Part shown: in pieces, positions 5,440-9,649 of the stretch
Numbering within the stretch: position 1 is the first letter of the stretch
Layout: each line of letters begins with the position of its first letter
Assembly: GCA_002368735.1 (NCBI GenBank)
Contig: DFEQ01000094.1
Coordinates: 1 to 9,649 of the forward strand
Direction: 5' to 3'
Origin: Christensenella sp. UBA3798
GTDB lineage: Bacteria > Bacillota > Clostridia > Christensenellales > CAG-1252
DNA: 9,649 bases
Made by a program: the position numbers and the translations under genes
The notes under the pieces: generated by a model
Seen by the model: the letters and a program-made list of their open reading frames with translations, nothing else
What the model was told of the DNA's origin: nothing
Databases searched by the model: none

Positions 5440-6330
5440 TTATTGTCCTTTTCCTGCTTTCTCCACCTTATCTTGCGCCTCGGCGAAGTAGCGGGCGTAG
5501 GCTCTCTTGCAGTACCATCCGTGATGATGTTTCGGCTCGGGCGCGGTTTCGTCCATGGGGTTATCCAACGGATAGGCGCCGTTGACGCGCCACGAATTCA
5601 AGATGCCTATCTTGAAAGCGTCGGTCGGACAGTGGAAGGAGCAGCGGGCGCACATGAGGCAGTTTTTGCCAAAGGTAAACTTGCCGTTTTCATCAATGCG
5701 GATATTGCCCTCGGGACAGGAGTTTTCGCACTTGCGGCAGAGGATGCACTTTTGCTTATCGACGCGGAAGAACCTGCCGTTTACCCGCATCGCCACCTGC
5801 TCGATGCGAAGAAGCCACGCGATAAAGCGCCCGAAGAAAACCCCCGGGAGCTTATGCATTGCGCCCGCCAGCACTTCCCTCGCCTCGACGGCGGAGAGCG
5901 CCTTTGCGGTCTCCCACATCCTCATCGCTTCGCGATCGGTATGGCGGAAGATCATATTATAGGGCATTACGTAGTGATATTCGCTTTTCAGCGTAAAACC
6001 TTTGCGTTTTAAGAGCGAAACCAAACGCAGTGAGGAAACGTTGTTGACCTTGAGAGGTTCGCCCGAAGACTTGAGGATAAAGTATTCCTTATGCGGCACG
6101 GCTTTGATAGCCTTCGCCAAGGAGAGCATGATCTCGGGCGCGTTGAAGGCGTGGATGGGATAGGCAAAGCCCACGTAGTCGTACCCCTCGGGGTCGGGGA
6201 GATCGGACATATCCGAATGCACGGGGTAAAGGGTGGTGATGACGCCGCTTTTCTCGAATTCTTCCTTATAGAGGGAGGCGATACGCATCGTATTGCCCGT
6301 CCCCGAGAAGACGTAGATGATCGCTCTCAC
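5440..6330 (-). CDS. EFR1-type flavodoxin/2[4Fe-4S] ferredoxin protein
   Basis: This 296-residue cytoplasmic protein joins an N-terminal flavodoxin-like domain with a bacterial two-cluster ferredoxin, the architecture of the EFR1 family of predicted electron carriers, whose partners are not established. The FMN phosphate loop SGTGNT is at residues 9-14. Two cysteine sets follow: Cys195-x2-Cys198-x2-Cys201-x3-Cys205-Pro and Cys224-x2-Cys227-x2-Cys230-x3-Cys234-Pro, each typical of a 4Fe-4S cluster. A C-terminal tail carries HHH and a lone Cys274. I chose the GTG at 6330-6328: the flavodoxin strand AIIYVF begins at once, GGAGGTGA stands 7 nt upstream, and the GTG overlaps the preceding stop as GTGA. 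The frame is open 90 codons further, but that stretch lies within the epimerase gene and is unlike a flavodoxin. The tight coupling suggests that the two proteins work together. Confidence 0.9.
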   Translation of the reverse strand: MRAIIYVFSGTGNTMRIASLYKEEFEKSGVITTLYPVHSDMSDLPDPEGYDYVGFAYPIHAFNAPEIMLSLAKAIKAVPHKEYFILKSSGEPLKVNNVSSLRLVSLLKRKGFTLKSEYHYVMPYNMIFRHTDREAMRMWETAKALSAVEAREVLAGAMHKLPGVFFGRFIAWLLRIEQVAMRVNGRFFRVDKQKCILCRKCENSCPEGNIRIDENGKFTFGKNCLMCARCSFHCPTDAFKIGILNSWRVNGAYPLDNPMDETAPEPKHHHGWYCKRAYARYFAEAQDKVEKAGKGQ

Positions 6331-7877
6331 CGTCTCACCTCCCAGCGCGGGGTGTGATCTTCGTCGTACCAATAGAGAGTATTTTCCTCCTCGTCGTGGG
6401 TGTCGTACCATACCTGCGCGTAGAAGGGATTTTTCTTCGCAAGGAGGTCGTAGTTCCAGAGTCCCTCCTTCACACAATGCGGGCACCAATGCCCCGCCTT
6501 CAAAACGGTAAAAGCAGACGCGGTAAAGTCGTGTCCTTCGGCGCATCGCCAGTCCTGCGGAGCGTAGAGATCCCCCTTCTCGAAAGATCCCGCCCTGCAC
6601 TCGCCGCCTCTGAAGCGTGCCGCCGCTCTAAGGTCCGCGAGGTCGATCTCACCGTCCGCCTTAGTATCGTCGTATCCGTGGGATAGTCTGACATTCTCTT
6701 CGTAAGCGGGATCTATCTCCTTTTCGTAGTCGTAACCCTCGATCTCTCCTTTGCACCATACGTCGAAGTGCTCCCAGTCCTCACCGAGCGCCTCCCACTT
6801 TCTCCTGCTGCCGAAGAAGGCGTTGACCCGTCCTTCCATCCCCTTTTTCACCCAATGGTAAGGGGCGTTCTCGTCCCTAAGGAGACGCTTGAATACCAAA
6901 GCGGTGATCCATGAGGAAGGGATAAGCTTCGCGAGGGAGAAATAGGGGTTTTTCCGCTTTATCTCAGACCAAAAGTCCGCCATCGAGCCGCTCTGATAGT
7001 GATAACGACGCTCTAAAATATCGCTGTCTGAAAACCACATACAATGAAAGTTTCTCGTCGCGTGCCAGTTTGGGCGCATAAACTTTTCAGTACCGCCGCC
7101 GATCATCGCAAAGCCCATATCAAAGGTTTCGTATCCCGTCGTGCGATAAAGGGCGCCGCCACCGATATTATAGACGCTTTTCCAAAAGTCGCCTGCGCCA
7201 CCTTCGTGATCCTCTTTCAAGATATTTTTGATCAGGACAGCGCTGTCGTGGTCGGTCGCCCACTCGATGGGAACGTTGAAGGGTGTATGGAACATCAGTC
7301 CGTCCGAGATATTGGACATCAAAAGCTTCTCGTACAGCATCCCCGTCTGCCTGAGCACTGCCCAAGTATCGATCTTGCTATCCAAAACGGCGCGCTCGCC
7401 GATAAGCTTCCCCATACCGTACTCGTCATACACGCTCGGGAGGAGAGGATCACCCACTCTGCCCCATGGGTGATGGTAGTCACGATTGCCATAAAGAGCG
7501 ACGGTGGAGATGTGGATCAGTTTAGGCTGACGGGATAGCTCTTCTATCGCCGCAACGAGATTCTTGACCCCCGTAACGTTGGCGTCATGCGCAAGGTCGG
7601 GCCTCTTATCCGCAAGGGGCGGGATGACCGCCGCCATATTCAGGAGGTAGTCCGCGCCCTCGACGAGCCGCCTGCAATCTTCTATGTTTTTGATATTTCC
7701 GAAAAAGATCTCGACCCGATCGCCGTACTCTTTCTCCCACTTTTTCTTTAAGCGGCGCTCGCGTTTCTCATCGAGAAAAAGCAATTTCAGTGTAACGAAA
7801 TCCAGCGTCATCACTTCTTTGACGACGGCTTGTCCCATATTTCCGCTTGCTCCGGTCATCGCCAAGACTACGCTCAT
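6327..7877 (-). CDS. NAD(P)-dependent epimerase/dehydratase with C-terminal zinc-ribbon-like region
   Basis: The N-terminal 300 residues or so look like an extended short-chain dehydrogenase (NAD-dependent epimerase/dehydratase fold). The dinucleotide loop TGASGNMG is at residues 8-15, NMAAVIPP at 80-87 fits the conserved stretch after strand 4, STV at 124-126 is the Ser/Thr site, and Tyr153-x3-Lys157 is the catalytic pair. The family acts on nucleotide sugars, steroids or other hydroxyl/carbonyl substrates, and I cannot name the substrate. At 516 residues it is well over the usual 300-350. The extra C-terminus holds Cys445-x3-His449 and Cys465-Pro-x-Cys468, a zinc-ribbon-like pattern (W-x-C-x3-H-x-F then GHWCPHC), with another Cys at 427. 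The ATG at 7877-7875 has GGAGG (7887-7883) upstream. No clear promoter is seen in the 54-nt gap after ftsY. The gene overlaps the EFR1 gene by 4 nt. Confidence 0.85.
   Translation of the reverse strand: MSVVLAMTGASGNMGQAVVKEVMTLDFVTLKLLFLDEKRERRLKKKWEKEYGDRVEIFFGNIKNIEDCRRLVEGADYLLNMAAVIPPLADKRPDLAHDANVTGVKNLVAAIEELSRQPKLIHISTVALYGNRDYHHPWGRVGDPLLPSVYDEYGMGKLIGERAVLDSKIDTWAVLRQTGMLYEKLLMSNISDGLMFHTPFNVPIEWATDHDSAVLIKNILKEDHEGGAGDFWKSVYNIGGGALYRTTGYETFDMGFAMIGGGTEKFMRPNWHATRNFHCMWFSDSDILERRYHYQSGSMADFWSEIKRKNPYFSLAKLIPSSWITALVFKRLLRDENAPYHWVKKGMEGRVNAFFGSRRKWEALGEDWEHFDVWCKGEIEGYDYEKEIDPAYEENVRLSHGYDDTKADGEIDLADLRAAARFRGGECRAGSFEKGDLYAPQDWRCAEGHDFTASAFTVLKAGHWCPHCVKEGLWNYDLLAKKNPFYAQVWYDTHDEEENTLYWYDEDHTPRWEVRR
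6335..6342 (-). promoter_or_regulatory. Ribosome binding site deciding the GTG start of the EFR1 gene
   Basis: The minus strand has GGAGGTGA with 7 nt between GGAGG and the GTG at 6330. No comparable site precedes the upstream in-frame ATG at 6600. It settles the start at the flavodoxin domain and lies inside the last codons of the epimerase-like gene, so re-initiation after its stop is likely. Confidence 0.75.
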
Positions 7878-7905
7878 ATTTTCCTCCGAAATGATATAGT
7901 AAGAT

Positions 7906-7932
7906 AAAAAGAAGAAAAGCGCGAAACGCGCT
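7906..7932 (-). terminator. Intrinsic terminator after ftsY
   Basis: On the minus strand a 6-bp stem AGCGCG/CGCGCT with loop TTT (7932-7918) is followed by a T-rich stretch, TTTCTTCTTTTT after the last stem T. The first stem base is the last base of the ftsY TGA stop codon. The T-tract is broken by two C residues, so some readthrough into the epimerase gene is plausible and may be how that pair is expressed. Confidence 0.68.
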
Positions 7933-8828
7933 CAGGGAACGATCGCCGAGATAAACTCCTCCGCGTTGAAAGGCAGGAGATCCTCCTTGGACTCCCCTAC
8001 GCCCACGAACAGGACGGGGACCTCCATCTCGTTGCATATCGCGATGACGACGCCCCCCTTCGCCGTGCCGTCCAGCTTGGTCAGGATGATGCCGTCGATG
8101 TCGATAGCTTCCTTAAAGATCTCCACTTGAGAGAGGGCGTTCTGCCCCGTGGTGGCGTCGAGGACGATATAGCTCCTATAGTCTGCCTCGGGATAGTCAC
8201 GGAGGACGACGCGGTTGATCTTCTTGAGTTCCTCCATCAAATTCTTCTTATTATGCAGTCTGCCCGCGGTGTCGATGAGAAGGACGTCGGTCTTCTTTGC
8301 CTTGCAGGAGGCGATGGCGTCGTACACGACTGCGGCGGGGTCGGCGCCTTCCTCGTGTTTAATGATCCTGACCTTACTTCTATCCGCCCAGACGGTCAGC
8401 TGTTCTGCCGCCGCGGCACGGAAGGTATCAGCCGCCGCGAGGACGACGGACTTCCCCATCGAGGTAAAATAATGCGCCAGCTTTCCGATCGCGGTGGTCT
8501 TGCCCACGCCGTTGACGCCCGCAACGAGGATACACAGCGGGTACTCGTATTCGGGGATATCGTAGTCGATCATTTCCTGCAAAATCTCGGCAAAGACGTC
8601 CTTGGCGTCCTCGGGAGCGGCGATGCGCCTCTCGTAGCAGCGCTCCTTGAGTTCCTCCACCACCTGACTTGCCGTTTCCACGCCTACGTCGGCGGAGATC
8701 AGAGCCATCTCGAGCTCCTCATAGAACTCGTCGTTGAGCGCCCTGCCCTTAAATATCTCGTAAAACTTCTTTGAAAAGAACTCCTTGGTACGCCTGAGCC
8801 CTTCTGCTATCTTACTGAAAAAACCCAT
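7932..8828 (-). CDS. ftsY: Signal recognition particle receptor FtsY
   Basis: FtsY is the membrane-associated SRP receptor. It forms a GTP-dependent complex with Ffh, and both GTPases activate each other as the ribosome is handed to the translocon. This 298-residue form has the N domain (about 1-95) and G domain only, without the long acidic A domain found in E. coli. The N-terminal stretch MGFFSKIAEGLRRTKEFFSK is amphipathic and basic, suited to lipid contact. Motifs: P-loop GVNGVGKTT (104-112), insertion box DTFRAAA (134-140), DTAGR (186-190), TKLD (250-253), GTAKGG (254-259) and GVGES plus DLLPF near the C-terminus. The start lies 3 nt after the smc stop, with GGAGG in the last smc codons 8 nt upstream. 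Its partner Ffh is encoded about 3 kb further along in the same direction. Confidence 0.98.
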   Translation of the reverse strand: MGFFSKIAEGLRRTKEFFSKKFYEIFKGRALNDEFYEELEMALISADVGVETASQVVEELKERCYERRIAAPEDAKDVFAEILQEMIDYDIPEYEYPLCILVAGVNGVGKTTAIGKLAHYFTSMGKSVVLAAADTFRAAAAEQLTVWADRSKVRIIKHEEGADPAAVVYDAIASCKAKKTDVLLIDTAGRLHNKKNLMEELKKINRVVLRDYPEADYRSYIVLDATTGQNALSQVEIFKEAIDIDGIILTKLDGTAKGGVVIAICNEMEVPVLFVGVGESKEDLLPFNAEEFISAIVP

Positions 8829-8831
8829 ATA

Positions 8832-9649
8832 TTATACCTCCACGTGGCCGATATCGCCAAGCTTGACGGCGATGACCTTGGACACGCCGCGCTCCTCCAT
8901 CGTCACGCCGAACAATTCGTCGGCAAGCTCCATGACGGGCTTCTTGTGCGTGATAACAATAAACTGCGTGTCACGGCTGTACTTCTTTAGATAGTTGGCA
9001 AGGAGTATCGTATTGCTTTCGTCAAGAGCCGCCTCGATCTCGTCCAGAATGGAGAACGGCATGGGGCGAAGCTTCAATATGGCAAAGAGGATGGCGATAG
9101 AGGTCAGAGCCTGCTCGCCGCCCGAGAGGGAATGCAGATTTTGATGAGCCTTACCGGGCAACTTCACGGCGATATCCACTCCCTTCTCGAGCTCGTTCGG
9201 ATGCTCGGGATCGGGATCCACCAAGACGAGATCCGCACTGCCGCCGCCGAAGAGATCGGCAAAGGTCTTCTTGAAATTCCTGTTGATATTCTCGAATGCG
9301 ACGTTGAATCGCGAGAGCATATCGCTGTTCATCGCGGCGATGAGCTTCTCGAGATCGTCTTTCGCTTTGATGAGATCTTCGAGCTGTGTGGAGAGCTCTT
9401 CGTGACGAGCAAGGACGTTGTCGTAGTCCTCGAAGGCATTGAAGTTGATACTGCCGAGCTGAGCGATCTTCCCTTTCAGGCTCGAGATCGCCGCGGGTGC
9501 CGCCGAGGGCACGAATCCTTCGGGATCGCGGATCGCGAGCATCTCTTCCTCGCTCATCTCGTACTCGCCGAGCACACGTTCGCGCAGAGAGGCGAGATCG
9601 CCGTCGATCTTCTCGACTTTGCTCTCTTCACGCGCGCGCTTGTCCATAA
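8832..9649 (-). CDS. smc: Chromosome segregation ATPase Smc, C-terminal part
   Basis: Only the C-terminal portion (about 272 codons) is in the window. The frame runs off the right end, and the Met at 9647 is internal to the protein, not a start. Smc is the condensin-like ATPase that loops and organises bacterial chromosomes with ScpA and ScpB. The visible part holds the end of the coiled coil, the conserved LGSINFNAFEDYD stretch, then the C-terminal head lobe. The ABC signature LSGGE and the Walker B/D-loop SILDEIEAALDES are present, and VITHKKPVMELADELFGVTM includes the switch histidine. The Walker A half lies outside. The usual Walker B phrase is VLDEVDAALDE, and the ILDEIEAALDE here keeps the key Asp-Glu. 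smc followed closely by ftsY is the common Bacillota order. Confidence 0.97.
   Translation of the reverse strand, partial: MDKRAREESKVEKIDGDLASLRERVLGEYEMSEEEMLAIRDPEGFVPSAAPAAISSLKGKIAQLGSINFNAFEDYDNVLARHEELSTQLEDLIKAKDDLEKLIAAMNSDMLSRFNVAFENINRNFKKTFADLFGGGSADLVLVDPDPEHPNELEKGVDIAVKLPGKAHQNLHSLSGGEQALTSIAILFAILKLRPMPFSILDEIEAALDESNTILLANYLKKYSRDTQFIVITHKKPVMELADELFGVTMEERGVSKVIAVKLGDIGHVEV

Noticed and set aside
6331..6600. 90-residue N-terminal extension of the EFR1 protein
   Set aside because: The extension lies fully within the epimerase gene and has an Arg-rich shadow composition. A strong Shine-Dalgarno precedes the GTG at 6330, where the flavodoxin domain begins.
7044..7538. 164-codon plus-strand open frame opposite the epimerase gene
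   Set aside because: There is no supported ribosome binding site or recognisable domain. The minus-strand gene with Rossmann and Tyr-x3-Lys motifs explains the sequence.
7878..7917. Dedicated promoter for the epimerase-EFR1 pair
   Set aside because: TACTAT-like -10 candidates exist, but no -35 match is found at 16-18 nt spacing, since that position falls in the ftsY terminator stem.
9645..9647. ATG at the right edge as a gene start
   Set aside because: It is an internal Met of the Smc coiled coil. The frame stays open to the window end and a complete Smc is over 1,000 residues.

Overview
The window carries part of a classic Bacillota (Firmicutes) chromosome segment: the secretion, ribosome and tRNA-maintenance cluster around the signal recognition particle (SRP). 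The gene order (smc, ftsY, then ylxM, ffh, rpsP, khpA, rimM, trmD, rbgA, rnhB, yraN), the presence of YlxM and RbgA, the consensus sigma-A promoter and the moderate GC content suggest a member of the class Clostridia, quite possibly an uncultured gut lineage. I cannot place it more finely from sequence alone. Every convincing gene is on the minus strand, so transcription runs from right (9649) to left (1).

Layout in the direction of transcription. (1) 9649-7932: the 3' part of smc, then ftsY 3 nt later, closed by a GC-rich hairpin and T-tract that begins inside the ftsY stop codon. (2) 7877-5440: a two-gene metabolic cassette, an NAD(P)-dependent epimerase/dehydratase-like protein with an unusual C-terminal zinc-ribbon-like region, overlapped by 4 nt by an EFR1-type flavodoxin/ferredoxin protein. 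This cassette sits where ftsY and ylxM-ffh are neighbours in many Bacillota. (3) 5439-5256: a dense 184-bp regulatory gap, the longest gene-free stretch. It holds three tandem hairpins separated by an identical 7-nt spacer, a terminator-like hairpin, a perfect-consensus -35/-10 promoter and a 20-bp palindrome at the expected transcription start. (4) 5255-119: a tightly packed nine-gene run, ylxM-ffh-rpsP-khpA-rimM-trmD-rbgA-rnhB-yraN, with abutting or overlapping reading frames at most junctions. (5) 118-1: a probable leftward promoter whose -10 box lies inside a perfect 7-bp inverted repeat, presumably for a transcript beyond the window.

The genes combine co-translational protein targeting (Ffh and its receptor FtsY, with YlxM), ribosome assembly (bS16, RimM, RbgA), RNA binding (KhpA), tRNA modification (TrmD), and nucleic-acid maintenance (Smc, RNase HII, YraN). 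Most of this is ordinary housekeeping. The least ordinary parts are the hairpin array at 5349-5411, the stacked control elements in front of ylxM, the absence of rplS between trmD and rbgA, and the epimerase/EFR1 cassette. No rRNA, tRNA, CRISPR array or insertion sequence was found.
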